Of a stretch of DNA of 64,000 bases, positions 8,443 through 17,789 are shown piece after piece. The translations under genes were made by a program, and so were the position numbers. The stretch spans positions 2,914,001 through 2,978,000 of the forward strand of contig NZ_AP023354.1 of the NCBI RefSeq assembly GCF_018324685.1. Direction: 5' to 3'. Origin of the DNA: Actinocatenispora sera (GTDB lineage Bacteria; Actinomycetota; Actinomycetes; Mycobacteriales; Micromonosporaceae). Within the stretch, counting starts at the first letter, position 1. Each line of letters begins with the position of its first letter. Below the pieces are notes generated by a model, which did no database searches, was not told the DNA's origin, and worked only from the letters and a program-made list of their open reading frames with translations.

Positions 8443-9318
8443 TCACAGAGTGTTCCGCGCCGGAAGATCGGCGGTACCGGAAACCGCTGGTGCGGCGAGG
8501 CTGGCCAGCAGAAGCAGGGTGGTGGCGGCTTCGGATCCGGGCGGCGCGCTGTAGATCATCATGGTCATGTCGGGATCGTCGGGTGCCCGCATGGCGACGT
8601 AGTCCAGGGCGAGCTCGCCGAGCTGGGGATGGTTGAACCGCTTGCGGCCGCGGGTCTTGCCGCGCACGTTGTGGTCTGCCCACAGGCGGCGGAACTCCGC
8701 GCTCCCCAAGGAGAGTTCCCCGACCAGGGAGGCCAGCCGAGGGTCGTCCGGGTGGCGACCGGCATCCAGACGAAGGTTGGAGACGGTGTCGCGGGCCTTG
8801 CTCTCCCAGTCGGGGTACAGATCCTTGGCCGCGTCGTCGAGGAAGACCAGGCGGGCCATGTTCCGCTCGGCTGCCGGCAGCGCGGGGAACTCGGCAATCA
8901 GGGCCCGGGCCAGGTCGTTCCAGGCGAGGATGTCCAGACGCCGGCCGATGATGTAGGCGGGAACGGTGGTGAGGGCCTGCAGGGCCTGACGCATCTCGGG
9001 GCCCACCTGCTGCGGGCGGCTGGGGCGCCTGCGGGTACGGGTGGGTTGGGCGAGGTTGTGCAGGTGGGCGCGCTCGTCACCGTCGAGTCGCAGGGCGGTG
9101 GCGACCGCGTCCAGGATGTCGGGGGAGGCGTTGCGGGCCCGGCCCTGTTCCAGGCGGGTGTAGTAGTCGACGCTCACGCCGGCCAGCAGGGCCAGTTCCT
9201 CGCGACGCAGGCCGGGCACGCGCCGCTGGCCGCCGAAGTTGCCCACGCCGACCTCCTCGGGGCGCAGCCGGGCGCGCCGGGACTTGAGGAACTCGCTGAG
9301 CTGCTGGGCACGATCCAT
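8443..9318 (-). CDS. XRE-family regulator with MmyB-like ligand domain
   Basis: A 291-residue regulator. The N-terminal helix-turn-helix reads LRREELALLAGVSVDYYTRL; the C-terminal part has VPAYIIGRRLDILAWNDLARAL and NMARLVFLDDAAKDLYPDWE, typical of the MmyB-like ligand-binding domain of actinomycete regulators, which may bind fatty acyl ligands. The ATG at 9318 has GGGAG just upstream; the longer reading to 9462 has no support. It is divergent from a small monooxygenase gene at 9486, its probable target. Confidence 0.88.
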   Translation of the reverse strand: MDRAQQLSEFLKSRRARLRPEEVGVGNFGGQRRVPGLRREELALLAGVSVDYYTRLEQGRARNASPDILDAVATALRLDGDERAHLHNLAQPTRTRRRPSRPQQVGPEMRQALQALTTVPAYIIGRRLDILAWNDLARALIAEFPALPAAERNMARLVFLDDAAKDLYPDWESKARDTVSNLRLDAGRHPDDPRLASLVGELSLGSAEFRRLWADHNVRGKTRGRKRFNHPQLGELALDYVAMRAPDDPDMTMMIYSAPPGSEAATTLLLLASLAAPAVSGTADLPARNTL

Positions 9319-9485
9319 GCTCCCAGTGTCGGTGATGGCCGTGCCGCCCTGCCTGGTCCTGCCAGACCCAGGCAGGGCGACCCCGGGTTGCGCGGAGCTC
9401 TGGGTGCTCGGCAGCCGGGCGCCCAGGATGGAGTTCGTTCGCCGGCGAACAACGCCACCCATCGCACCGGATCAGGAGCCGTCCC

Positions 9486-9784
9486 ATGTCGAACACCCTC
9501 ACGATCATCGCCCGCTTCACGCCAAGCCGGGCCAGGAGCAGCGGCTGCGCGACGCGCTGGAGGCGATGATCGCGCCGTCGGTGGCCGAGGAGGGCTGCCT
9601 CGGCTACCAGCCGTACGCCGACCCGAACCGCGCCGACCGCATGGTCATCGTCGAGGAGTGGGTCAGCGCAGCGGCCCTGGACCACCACTTCTCGCTGCCG
9701 CACTTCACGCACGTCGCCCAGGTCCTGGGCGAGATCCTCGCCGAGCCGTTCACCCTGCGCCGCCTGACCGACGTCCCCGCCTGA
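9486..9784 (+). pseudogene. Antibiotic biosynthesis monooxygenase (ABM) domain protein, frameshifted
   Basis: A small dimeric alpha/beta barrel (ABM/YgiN-like) of about 99 residues. The start ATG at 9486 has AGGAG 8 bases upstream and encodes SNTLTIIARF, but the rest (HAKPGQEQRLRDALEAMIAP, then EEGCLGYQPYADP and the C-terminal LPHFTHVAQVL) is in another frame. One C is missing at about 9518 (TTCAC for TTCCAC). With that base restored the protein is intact and typical. It is divergent from the XRE/MmyB-like regulator. It may be functional if the shift is a sequencing error. Confidence 0.8.
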
Positions 9785-10467
9785 GACCCAGCACCAGACG
9801 ACCGCACCCGCCGTGGCCGTGCTCTCGCGAACGGCAGAGGACACGGCCCGGTGGGCCGGATAACGACGGCTCGACGCGGTTCTGCAGCCGCCTGCCGCAC
9901 CGGGCCGCCGCGGGCCGGCATCCCGGGTCAAACCCGACGTCCAGCGCGTTCGCGACCGTCCGTGGGCGGCCGCGATGAATGACACCAGGCCGGGCGAACT
10001 GCGCGGTGGACACCAGCCCTCGGGATGCGGCGACCGCATCCGGTACGCGCTGCCCGCGGTGCCACACCGCGCGCGGCGGCGAGTGGTCGGTCCCCGTGCC
10101 GTACGGGCTGTCGGGCGCGACGACCGGTCCGGCAAGTCCCTCCGTTCAGCCCTGCTCGCGACACGGTGGGCCGCATACTCTGAGCTAGGGGACCTACCAC
10201 ATCGCGTCGTCACGCTGGCCGATGTCGCCGTGAACCGTGGGGTATCGGCGAGACGATGCCCGAGCGCGGGATGGCCGGCACCGTGCGAGGGCGCGCCGGC
10301 GGCGCGAGGGCCTCCCGCCACGCCGCGGGGCGGCGCGACGGTGTCCTGCCACGGCGGGCCGGCCAGCGGCGATGTCGTGCGGCCGTTCCGCAGCGGCAGG
10401 CGGGTCGGTGGTAGGGGGCGCGGGCGCGTGGCCATGGCGCGCCGGCACCACGTCCGTGGGGAGCCAC
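9785..10467. other. Intergenic region, nothing certain
   Basis: About 680 bases with only shadow-like open frames. A short hairpin (CGGCCC-GGT-GGGCCG, 9844-9858) follows the ABM gene by 60 bases and could act as its terminator. No recognisable gene. Confidence 0.4.
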
Positions 10468-11307
10468 ATGATGCAGACCACCGACACAGGCACCGACGGC
10501 CCGCCCGAACGGCCGCCGGCCGCATCGGCCGCCGAGCCAGGCACCGACGGCCCGCCCGAACGGCCGCCGGCCGCATCGACCGCCGAGCCACGCACCGAGA
10601 GCCCACCCGAAACGCCGGCCACCGACACTGCCCCCGATACGGGCGAGGAACGCTCACCCGCCCGGCTCGCGGTGGGGCTCGTCCTGTTCGCCGCCGACCG
10701 GCTCAGAATCCGCGATGCGGTGCCGGCCCCGGCGCGTACCGCGCTGACCACGTCGCTCGGTCTGGCGGGCGAGGCCGCCGGCGCCGTACGACACCGGCGG
10801 CGAGAAGCGATGCGCACCGTACGGGCGGTCGCGGGCACCGTCGACCGGCTGGCGAACCGGTTCGCCGACGACCACCAGACGCTGACCGCACCGGCCCGCC
10901 GCGGCACGACCGCGGTACGCGACCGCCTCGACCGGGCCCGCCGGGCCGGCGATGCGGCCGTCGACGCCGGCCGTGCCGATGCCGAGAAGTACGTGGCGGG
11001 CCGCATCGAGGACACGCTCACCTGGGCCGGTCGTCGAGTCCTGCCACCGATGCTGGACATGGCCGTGCCGCAACTGATCGACGACATCGTCCCGCGCATC
11101 CTCGAGGGCGTGCTGCCGCACATCCGCAACCGGCTGGTACCGGCCATCATCGACGATCTCGCCGACGACCCCGCCGTACGCGATCTCGTCCGGGAGCAGA
11201 GCCGCGGCCTGGCCGCCGCCGCGGCGGCACAGATCCAGGACGCGACCGGGACGGCGGACGATCGCATCGAGACCGGCCTGCGGCGGCTGTTCGGCGGGCA
11301 CCGGTGA
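10468..11307 (+). CDS. Hypothetical protein with duplicated Pro/Ala-rich N-terminus
   Basis: A 279-residue protein not assigned to a known family. The first 50 residues are low-complexity (repeated GTDGPPERPPAAS blocks). The rest is predicted helical and charged, with an amphipathic stretch (PQLIDDIVPRILEGVLPHI) and an Ala-rich C-terminal helix; no clear membrane helix. The start is one of two adjacent ATGs (10468, 10471) with GGGGAG upstream. It overlaps the RDD membrane protein gene as GTGA, so the two are translationally coupled and may act together at the membrane. Confidence 0.65.
   Translation: MMQTTDTGTDGPPERPPAASAAEPGTDGPPERPPAASTAEPRTESPPETPATDTAPDTGEERSPARLAVGLVLFAADRLRIRDAVPAPARTALTTSLGLAGEAAGAVRHRRREAMRTVRAVAGTVDRLANRFADDHQTLTAPARRGTTAVRDRLDRARRAGDAAVDAGRADAEKYVAGRIEDTLTWAGRRVLPPMLDMAVPQLIDDIVPRILEGVLPHIRNRLVPAIIDDLADDPAVRDLVREQSRGLAAAAAAQIQDATGTADDRIETGLRRLFGGHR
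10487..10588 (+). repeat. 51-bp direct repeat inside the hypothetical gene
   Basis: Two adjacent 51-base copies (10487-10537 and 10538-10588), nearly identical, encoding GTDGPPERPPAAS-type blocks of 17 residues. A third, diverged copy follows (RTESPPETPATD). The period is a multiple of three, so copy-number change would keep the frame. Confidence 0.85.
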
Positions 11308-11819
11308 CCGCACCGGCCGATCGCCACGATTTCGCCGGCCTGGTGACGCGGCTGACCGGGCTGGTCACCGACGCCGTCCTGCTGACCCTCGCCAGCCTCA
11401 CCATCGGCAGCCTTCCGCCGGCCGTCTGGCAGCAACTGGTCGGGGGCGAACCGCGCTGGCTCGACCTGCTGTCCGCAGCGGTCGCCGCGGTGTGCCCGTG
11501 GGCGTACTTCGCCGCGTGCTGGACGCTGACCGGCACCACGATCGGCGGGCTGCTCGTCGGTGCCCGCACCTGCCGACCGGACGGCCGCCCCCTCGGGCCG
11601 GTCCGCGCCGCGGTGCGCGCGTTCGTCGGCCTCGCGGTGGCGCCGCTCTGGCTCGTCGGCATGCTGGGAGTGCTCACCGACCGGCGCCGGCGGGCCTGGC
11701 ACGACCGGCTGTTCGGCACCGTCGTGCGCCGCACCAGCGTCGGCCTGTCGCCGACCGGTCGCGGGCGCAGCCGACCACCAGTACGCCGGACCGGCCCGGC
11801 CGGCCGCATCGCGCGCTGA
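11304..11819 (+). CDS. RDD-family membrane protein
   Basis: A 171-residue protein with three membrane segments. The conserved Arg/Asp spacing (VTRLTGLVTDAVLLTLASL) is at the start, WTLTGTTIGGLLVGARTC in the middle and DRRRRAWHDRLFGTVVRR at the end, the RDD signature. The GTG start at 11304 overlaps the stop of the preceding gene. The C-terminal tail is basic and Pro-rich. RDD proteins are of mostly unknown function (some linked to ion exchange), so no specific role is claimed. Confidence 0.85.
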   Translation: MTAPADRHDFAGLVTRLTGLVTDAVLLTLASLTIGSLPPAVWQQLVGGEPRWLDLLSAAVAAVCPWAYFAACWTLTGTTIGGLLVGARTCRPDGRPLGPVRAAVRAFVGLAVAPLWLVGMLGVLTDRRRRAWHDRLFGTVVRRTSVGLSPTGRGRSRPPVRRTGPAGRIAR

Positions 11820-11849
11820 CCGCAGGTACCAGCGGGAAAGGCGACGAGG

Positions 11850-13454
11850 ATGACAGCGACGGTACGCGCCGGCACAGCGTCGAGGCTGGTGCTGCTCACG
11901 CTGGCCTCGGCGCAGTTCCTGATGACCCTCGACAGTTCGGTGATGAACGTGTCGATCGCGACCGTCGCCGCGGACCTGAACACCACCGTGACCGGCATCC
12001 AGACCGCGATCACGCTGTACACGCTGGTGATGGCGTCGCTGATGATCACCGGCGCGAAGGCGGGCGAGATCCTCGGTCGACGTCGCGCGTTCGAGGTCGG
12101 CTGCGTGGTGTACGCGCTGGGATCGTTCACCACCGCCATCGCACCGAACCTGCCCGTACTGCTGCTCGGATGGTCGTTTTTGGAAGGCATCGGCGCCGCA
12201 CTGATCATGCCGGCGATCGTCGCGCTGGTCGCATCGAACTTCGACCAGTCCCAACGACCCCGTGCCTACGGGCTGGTCGCCGCCGCCGGCGCGATCGCGG
12301 TCGCCGCCGGCCCGCTGATCGGCGGGCTGCTCACCACGTACGCCTCCTGGCGGTGGGTGTTCGCCGGCGAAGTCGTCATCGTCGTGGCGATCCTGCTGCT
12401 CGCACGGCGACTGACCGACGCCCGGCCCGAGCGCACCGCGCACCTGGACCTGGTGGGTACCGGCCTGTCCACGCTCGGGCTCGCCCTGGTCGTGCTGGGC
12501 ATCCTGCGCGCCGGCGCCTGGGGCTTCGTGAACCCCAAACCGGGCGCACCGTCCTGGCTCGGACTGTCTCCCGTCCTCTGGCTGGTACTCGCCGGTGGCT
12601 GCGTGCTGCTCGCCTTCCTCGCGTGGGAACGCCACCGGCAGCGCGGGCACGCCGACGTACTCGTCGATCCCGCGCTGTTGCGCATCCGGCACCTGCGTGG
12701 TGGGCTCGTGTCGTTCTTCTTCCAGTACCTGTTGCAGGCCGGTCTGTTCTTCGCGATACCGCTGTTCCTGTCCGTCGCGCTCGGACTGTCGGCGGTCGCC
12801 ACCGGGGTACGGCTGCTGCCGCTGTCGATCGCGCTGCTCGCCACCGCGGTCGGAGTACCGAAGCTGTTCCCGAACGTGTCGCCCCGCCGCGTGGTTCGCC
12901 TCGGCTTCCTCGCACTCTTCGCGGGCGTCGTGGCGCTCCTTGCGTCCCTGGACGCCGGTGTCGGCCCCGAGGTGGTCACCTGGCCGCTGATCCTCGCCGG
13001 AATCGGGGTGGGCGCGCTGGCCTCCCAGCTCGGCAGCGTCACCGTGTCGTCGGTCGGCGACGAGAAGAGTACCGAGGTCGGCGGCCTGCAGAACACCGTG
13101 ACGAACCTCGGCGCGTCCATCGGTACCGCACTCGCCGGCGCCGTCCTGATCGCCGCACTCAGCTCGTCGTTCTTCGGCGGTATCGCGGCCAACCCGGCCG
13201 TACCGGAGAACCTGTCGTCGCGCGCGCAGGTCGAACTCGCCGGCGGCGTACCGTTCCTGTCCGACCGGGACCTGTCCGCGGCGCTGGACAAGGCGGGCGT
13301 CACCGAGCCGACCAAGTCCGCGATCGTCGAGGAGAACGAGGCCGCCCGGCTGGCCGGGTTGCGTTCGGCTCTGGCCGTACTGGCCGGCGCCGCCCTCGTC
13401 GCTCTGCTGGTCACCCGCGGCATCCCACGCCGTCAGCCAGGCACCGAGCCCTGA
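11850..13454 (+). CDS. MFS transporter, DHA2 (EmrB/QacA-like) family
   Basis: A 534-residue exporter with about 14 membrane segments, the DHA2 layout. Motifs: LDSSVMNVSIATVAADL in helix 1, GAKAGEILGRRRAFEVG (loop 2-3 motif A), GAALIMPAIVALV and AAAGPLIGGLLTTYASWRWVF (motif C). A long loop before the last helix (AANPAVPENLSSRAQVELAG) is typical of actinomycete members. AAAGG lies 8 bases before the ATG. It probably exports a drug or metabolite by proton antiport; the substrate cannot be inferred. It follows the RDD gene by 30 bases and may be cotranscribed. Confidence 0.9.
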   Translation: MTATVRAGTASRLVLLTLASAQFLMTLDSSVMNVSIATVAADLNTTVTGIQTAITLYTLVMASLMITGAKAGEILGRRRAFEVGCVVYALGSFTTAIAPNLPVLLLGWSFLEGIGAALIMPAIVALVASNFDQSQRPRAYGLVAAAGAIAVAAGPLIGGLLTTYASWRWVFAGEVVIVVAILLLARRLTDARPERTAHLDLVGTGLSTLGLALVVLGILRAGAWGFVNPKPGAPSWLGLSPVLWLVLAGGCVLLAFLAWERHRQRGHADVLVDPALLRIRHLRGGLVSFFFQYLLQAGLFFAIPLFLSVALGLSAVATGVRLLPLSIALLATAVGVPKLFPNVSPRRVVRLGFLALFAGVVALLASLDAGVGPEVVTWPLILAGIGVGALASQLGSVTVSSVGDEKSTEVGGLQNTVTNLGASIGTALAGAVLIAALSSSFFGGIAANPAVPENLSSRAQVELAGGVPFLSDRDLSAALDKAGVTEPTKSAIVEENEAARLAGLRSALAVLAGAALVALLVTRGIPRRQPGTEP

Positions 13455-14028
13455 CAGCTGTCCGGCCCGGGATGCCGGCAGCACGAACCTGAACGACAGC
13501 GCTCCCGAGGCCGGGCGGGTTGAGCTGCTGTCCGTCGTCGCCCAGCCCGCCGGGGCCCAACAGCGGGTCAGGTGCCAGCGGTCGACTCGACGTTTCGTTC
13601 GAAAGGCAGCGCGACCAGCGCCATCCTGCCCATATCGCACCGAATTGTCCGAGCCCGCGCGAAGGCGCGCCGCGAGCCCGTCTGCTGGCCGCGCCCGGGG
13701 CGACCACGCGGCCGATCGCGACGCCGTTGCCGTGCCGCTGCCTGAACCGGCCCGGTTGCGTACCCGGTGCGCTTGCGGCTGAGAAGCGGTAGCTGGAGCG
13801 GCAGCGCGCCCCGTCGGCTCGCTGTGTGGTGCACCGCTCGCCCGGGTGAGCCTTCAGCTCATCCGGACGAGCGGTTGGTGTTGGCCACCACGGTGGGGCG
13901 CGCAGCCGGGCGACGGGCCGGCGCTGCGGAGGTGGCGGGATCCTGCCAGATCGCGTCTGGGGCATTTGCGAGTGTCTATACTTTTGTCCGTTTGCTCCGT
14001 CTGATCCCCTCTAGTAAAGGAGCTCTCC
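13455..14028. other. Intergenic region upstream of the secreted protease
   Basis: About 570 bases without a convincing gene. The last 70 bases are less GC-rich (TCTATACTTTTGTCCG around 13976) and probably carry the protease promoter, but no confident -35/-10 pair can be assigned. Confidence 0.4.
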
Positions 14029-15033
14029 ATGCACCGCAGACTCGCCGGGCTCGCGATCCTCGGCGTCGGCGTACTTGCCGCCGCCGGCATCGGCAGCACC
14101 CCAGCGCAGGCCGCCCCTCCGCTGTCCGCCGCCGTCCAGGCCGCCGCCGTGCCCCAGGCCAACACCGTCGCGCAGCGCCTCGGCAGCCAGAACGCGGGCG
14201 TCTACCTGGACCGGAACGGTCATGCAGTGGTCACCGTGACCTCTGCCGCCGCCGCCCGCACCGTACGCGCGGCCGGGCTGCGCAGCCGCGTCGTGCACTA
14301 CAGCGCGGCGTCGCTGACGAGTACGAAGAACCGCCTCGACCGGCTCGCCGGGGTACCCGACACCGCCTGGGGCATCGACACGGCACACAACCAGGTGGTC
14401 GTCACGATCTCCGACGCGGCACCGAAAGCCGGTGCCGCGCGCGTGCTGGCCGCCGCCCAACGCTACGGCAGCGAGGTACGCGTCGAGCACACCACCGGCC
14501 ACTTCAGCACGTACGTACGCGGCGGCGACGCCATCCAGAACAGTCAGGCGCGCTGCTCCGATGGATTCAACGTACGGCGCAACGGTCAGCTGATGGTCCT
14601 GACCGCCGGGCACTGCACCAACCTGGGCGGCACCTGGTCCCCGATGGGCGGACAGGTCGTCGCGAGCAACTCGCCCGGTGGGGACGAGGGACTGATCACC
14701 AACCCCAGCGGCAACGGCCCCAGCCAGATCAACACCGGCCAGACGATCAGCCGCATCGGCCAGCCGACCCAGGGTGAGCAGGTCACCAAGAGCGGCTCGA
14801 CCACCGGCGTGACCGGAGGGACCATCGAAGCCGTCGAACAGACCGTCAACTTCGACGTCGGCGTGATCTACCACCTGTTCGCCACCGACGTGTACTCCGA
14901 CCACGGTGACAGCGGTGGCCCCGGCTACGACGGGTCGACCGGCCTCGGCACGTTGACCGGCGGCGACACCCAGACCACGTTCTTCTACCCGGCCTGGCGC
15001 GAGTTCAACGACTACGGCCTCACCCTGCCGTAA
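14029..15033 (+). CDS. Secreted serine protease, S1 family (streptogrisin/alpha-lytic-like)
   Basis: A 334-residue preproprotease. The signal peptide is about residues 1-28 (basic MHRRL, hydrophobic core, PAQA-A cleavage). A pro-region of about 120 residues is followed by the chymotrypsin fold with catalytic His195 in LTAGHC, a probable Asp219 in GGDEGLI and Ser295 in GDSGGP; a Cys pair (C176/C196-like) suggests the first disulfide. AGGAG precedes the ATG. Family knowledge: such enzymes are autoprocessed and degrade extracellular protein. It stands alone with a strong hairpin after it. Confidence 0.92.
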   Translation: MHRRLAGLAILGVGVLAAAGIGSTPAQAAPPLSAAVQAAAVPQANTVAQRLGSQNAGVYLDRNGHAVVTVTSAAAARTVRAAGLRSRVVHYSAASLTSTKNRLDRLAGVPDTAWGIDTAHNQVVVTISDAAPKAGAARVLAAAQRYGSEVRVEHTTGHFSTYVRGGDAIQNSQARCSDGFNVRRNGQLMVLTAGHCTNLGGTWSPMGGQVVASNSPGGDEGLITNPSGNGPSQINTGQTISRIGQPTQGEQVTKSGSTTGVTGGTIEAVEQTVNFDVGVIYHLFATDVYSDHGDSGGPGYDGSTGLGTLTGGDTQTTFFYPAWREFNDYGLTLP

Positions 15034-15043
15034 CCATTCCCAC

Positions 15044-15078
15044 GAGTGCCTCCCGGCGCCTGCCGCCGGGAGGCACTC
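15044..15078 (+). terminator. Strong hairpin terminator after the serine protease
   Basis: A perfect 15-bp stem, GAGTGCCTCCCGGCG and its complement, with a 5-base loop, begins 10 bases after the stop codon. There is no T-run after it, as is usual for actinomycete terminators. Confidence 0.85.
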
Positions 15079-15803
15079 GCATGCTTCCGCGTGATGGCAA
15101 CAGGTGAGGTCAGCGGCAGGAACCCGGCCGCGGAGACGCTTCCCCGTCGGGCGACGCGATGCGTCCTCTGTCGCCGCGTGATGCACGCAGGCCGCGCGGT
15201 TGCTCGCATCGGCACCCACAACCTCCCTCCGGTACTACCCCGTCACCAGAAACGGGGGGATCCGGACTTCTCCGCCGTGGCCGGCTGGCCATAGTGGTTG
15301 AGTTGCTGGTCACACTGATCACGCACCGCGCTGGCGCCGTCACGGGTGTCCGGGGAAGGCGGAGGGCCGCCGATCGGGGCGTTGGACGATGTCGGCGTAC
15401 TGGACGGTAATACGAACGGCCACTCGTCCTTCGCAGTGAGTTGATCTTCGACGACGACTTCGTTCCCGCAGGTCATCCCTCGTCATGCATACGCACGGTT
15501 ATCACTCGACCTATGCGCGAGAGCGGTGTCGCCGCCCCGCCCCCGACCGCGACACCGTCCGGTACGCGCGTCCTGCTTTGCCTGTGGACATGGGGATCCA
15601 GGGTTGTCGGGGCACGCCCGACAAGGCTTGACCGGGCCCGTCAGCGGGGTCGGGTCGGTTGATGGGGCTTGCCCGTCAGTGGCCACAGACGGTGAGATAG
15701 GTCCCCCGGCATTCCGCCGGGATGCAGACGCCCCGCGCCGGCTTCCCGGCAAGAGAGCGGCACGGGGCGTCCGCAAAGATCCACAGAAAGGATCGCGCAC
15801 ATC
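15079..15803. other. Intergenic region with two hairpins
   Basis: About 725 bases with no convincing gene. Two inverted repeats stand out: TTGTCGGG-GCACG-CCCGACAA at 15604-15624, and a longer one at 15727-15771 (arms GACGCCCCG and CGGGGCGTC, with an inner CCGG/GCCG-type stem). The second ends 32 bases before the next start codon, so it lies in the leader of the small membrane protein gene and might be an attenuator or a small RNA. Confidence 0.45.
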
Positions 15804-15962
15804 ATGACTGATCAGGTGCTCCTCGCACTACCCCCGGCCGGCTGGGTCGGCTGCCTGCTTGTCGCTGGCGCGCTGGCGATCTGGTCACGCGACAGCCGTC
15901 GCCGCCGTCGGGCATGGCGACTGCTGCGGATGCTGACCCGTACGCCGCGCAACGCCAGCTGA
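15804..15962 (+). CDS. Small single-pass membrane protein (52 aa)
   Basis: Too short for most gene finders. The frame ATG ACT GAT CAG encodes a short N-terminus, one hydrophobic helix (LPPAGWVGCLLVAGALAIW) and a strongly basic tail (SRDSRRRRRAWRLLRML), predicted to lie in the cytoplasm. GAAAGGA lies about 11 bases upstream. Function unknown; it precedes the unknown gene at 16107 by 145 bases on the same strand. Confidence 0.55.
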   Translation: MTDQVLLALPPAGWVGCLLVAGALAIWSRDSRRRRRAWRLLRMLTRTPRNAS

Positions 15963-16106
15963 GCAACGGACGGTTCGGGAAGCCGACGCCGCTGGGACGG
16001 CAGCGTGCTCGGTTCCACGGCCGCATGTCACATCGATTCGTGGTGCTCGACGCCTCCGGGGGCGGCGACGGCGAGCACCACGCCCACCGGATCCATGGGG
16101 GCCGTC

Positions 16107-17318
16107 ATGACAACGCAGAAACTCGGGGGTCGCAGGCTCCTCGACGAGCAGGCGCTTCGCAACAAGGGTTGCACCGCGGAGGGGATCGCGATGATCCTCG
16201 AACTGCGGCACATGCTGACCGGCCGGTTCGGCGAGCAGAACACGTTCATCACCTGGGCCAGGTCGTTGGGCAAGGACGGCGCGAACGCGCGGGCGTTCGC
16301 GCAGCGGATGTCGGAGAAGCTTTCGAGCCGGCCGCGAAAGACCGGGCCGGCCTGGGACATCGTGGTGGACGTGGTCGCCGCCGTGGTCGACCCGATCGAA
16401 CAGGCCGCCGAACAGCGCCGGCTCGCGCTGATGTGGGCGGCGGCGAACAACCAGTGGCCCAACGGGGTGTCGCCGGCGGAGATGCTGGTCGACGAGGGAG
16501 CGGAGGTTCATGATCGAGCCGAGCAGGAGGTCGAGCGCCGCCGCGAGCTGACGCAGTTGACGACCAAGCTTGCCCACGCGCAGAGGGAAGCACTGGCGCA
16601 CTCGCGGATGGCAAGTGAGCTCGCTCGGGCGTTGGCCCGGATAGCGGGCCACGACGAGGACACCCGCAGCCGCAACAGGGACCTGGAACTGAGCCTGGCC
16701 AGTGCGCACCGGGATCTCCTGCGACTGCGGGAGGAGTACGCATGGCTGGCTGCGTTGGTGACGGCCGATCCGCAGCGAGCCGCGGCGTCGGTCACCTGGA
16801 TCGCGCCCCAGCCGGCGACCGCCCCCGCGGTGGATCGGCTGGTGGCGGCGTACCTGCATGCCTGCGCGACGCTGGCCGGGATCGAGCCGCAACAGGTACT
16901 GGAGTCCGCCCGGACTGCCGGTGTCGAGCTGGATAGGGCTGGCTTCGCGGATCTGGTGGAGCGCGGTGAGATCGGCGACTGGCAGGTCGTCCAGGCGGTG
17001 ACGCGCCTGGTCGGCGGAGCCCCCGAACGGCTCTGCGTGCCGTACGCGACGCAGCGCCAGCAGACCGTGGAGCGGATGTCGCGGATCCGGCCCGGACAGT
17101 ACCACGGTCGGCACCGGAAGCCGGTGCCGCGCAAGCGCCGTCGCCGCATGACGCTGTGGTCCCGTGCCATGTCGACCGCAGCCGCCCTGACCCTTGCCCT
17201 GGCCGTCCTCACCGGTGTGGCAGAACCGGTGATGCGCGGCGCCGGACAACGCCGGCCCCAGCCATCGTCGATCGACGTAGCCGGCGCTCCGCCGGTTCGG
17301 CGGTCGCTGCCGGCATGA
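16107..17318 (+). CDS. Unknown protein with central coiled coil and C-terminal membrane helix
   Basis: A 403-residue protein not recognised. The N-terminal 110 residues (LDEQALRNKGCTAEGIAMIL, NTFITWARSLGKDGANARAF) are helical and faintly recall actinomycete helix-turn-helix proteins. Residues about 130-215 are a heptad-like charged helix (AEQEVERRRELTQLTTKLAH and on), a likely coiled coil. A basic patch (RKPVPRKRRRRM) precedes one hydrophobic segment near the C-terminus (STAAALTLALAVLTGVA). It looks like a membrane-tethered cytoplasmic protein. The start could also be the ATG four codons upstream. It is convergent with the small zinc-finger gene. Confidence 0.6.
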   Translation: MTTQKLGGRRLLDEQALRNKGCTAEGIAMILELRHMLTGRFGEQNTFITWARSLGKDGANARAFAQRMSEKLSSRPRKTGPAWDIVVDVVAAVVDPIEQAAEQRRLALMWAAANNQWPNGVSPAEMLVDEGAEVHDRAEQEVERRRELTQLTTKLAHAQREALAHSRMASELARALARIAGHDEDTRSRNRDLELSLASAHRDLLRLREEYAWLAALVTADPQRAAASVTWIAPQPATAPAVDRLVAAYLHACATLAGIEPQQVLESARTAGVELDRAGFADLVERGEIGDWQVVQAVTRLVGGAPERLCVPYATQRQQTVERMSRIRPGQYHGRHRKPVPRKRRRRMTLWSRAMSTAAALTLALAVLTGVAEPVMRGAGQRRPQPSSIDVAGAPPVRRSLPA

Positions 17319-17345
17319 GGTCCGTTCGTGACGCGCGGACGCCGA

Positions 17346-17789
17346 TCAATCCGGCCGGTACGGGCGGATCGCGGTGGCGGGGACGCGGAGAGTGCGCTCG
17401 ACCAGCGGGTCGGCGTCGAGGTACCAGCCGGTCAGGTGCAGGTGGTGGGCGGGCAGCGGCGCCACGCCGATGACCCGGAACGGGGCCGGCTCCTGGCCAA
17501 CCTCGGCGATCAGGACGACGTCGCCGAGATCGGGTACCCCCCCGCTGCCGTGGCGGTCGACGGGCGGAAGCGGCAGGCTGCGCCGGTGCGGGCCGCGGGC
17601 CAGGTCCTCGGCCTCGCGGGCGAAGGTGTAGGCACGGCACGGCCACAACACGCGGCACTGCCGGCACATCGGCGAGGTGCCGCGCCGGCGCGCCGTGTCG
17701 TTCGGCCAGTGCCGCGCCAGCACCGCCTGCGCGGCCCGCCACAGCAACACATCGGTGACTTCCCGCGGAACCGCGTCGTCGGCGCTCAT
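17346..17789 (-). CDS. Small Cys-motif protein, hypothetical
   Basis: A 147-residue protein of unknown function. An N-terminal helix (VTDVLLWRAAQAVLARHWP) is followed by CRQC and WPC (Cys42, Cys45, Cys51), a probable metal-binding knuckle, then a beta-rich C-terminus (GDVVLIAEVGQEPAPFRVIG). The ATG at 17789 overlaps the stop of the upstream 64-residue gene as ATGA, which fixes the start. The pair is divergent from the XRE/DUF397 module and probably shares its upstream region. Confidence 0.6.
   Translation of the reverse strand: MSADDAVPREVTDVLLWRAAQAVLARHWPNDTARRRGTSPMCRQCRVLWPCRAYTFAREAEDLARGPHRRSLPLPPVDRHGSGGVPDLGDVVLIAEVGQEPAPFRVIGVAPLPAHHLHLTGWYLDADPLVERTLRVPATAIRPYRPD

Noticed and set aside
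10194-13640. A 1148-codon open frame on the minus strand opposite the RDD and MFS genes
   Set aside because: It is a high-GC shadow of clear genes on the plus strand; its product is low-complexity Arg/Gly/Gln without any domain.
13411-13965. A 184-codon minus-strand frame between the MFS and protease genes
   Set aside because: No ribosome site, no domain, Pro/Arg-rich shadow composition, and it overlaps the MFS 3' end.
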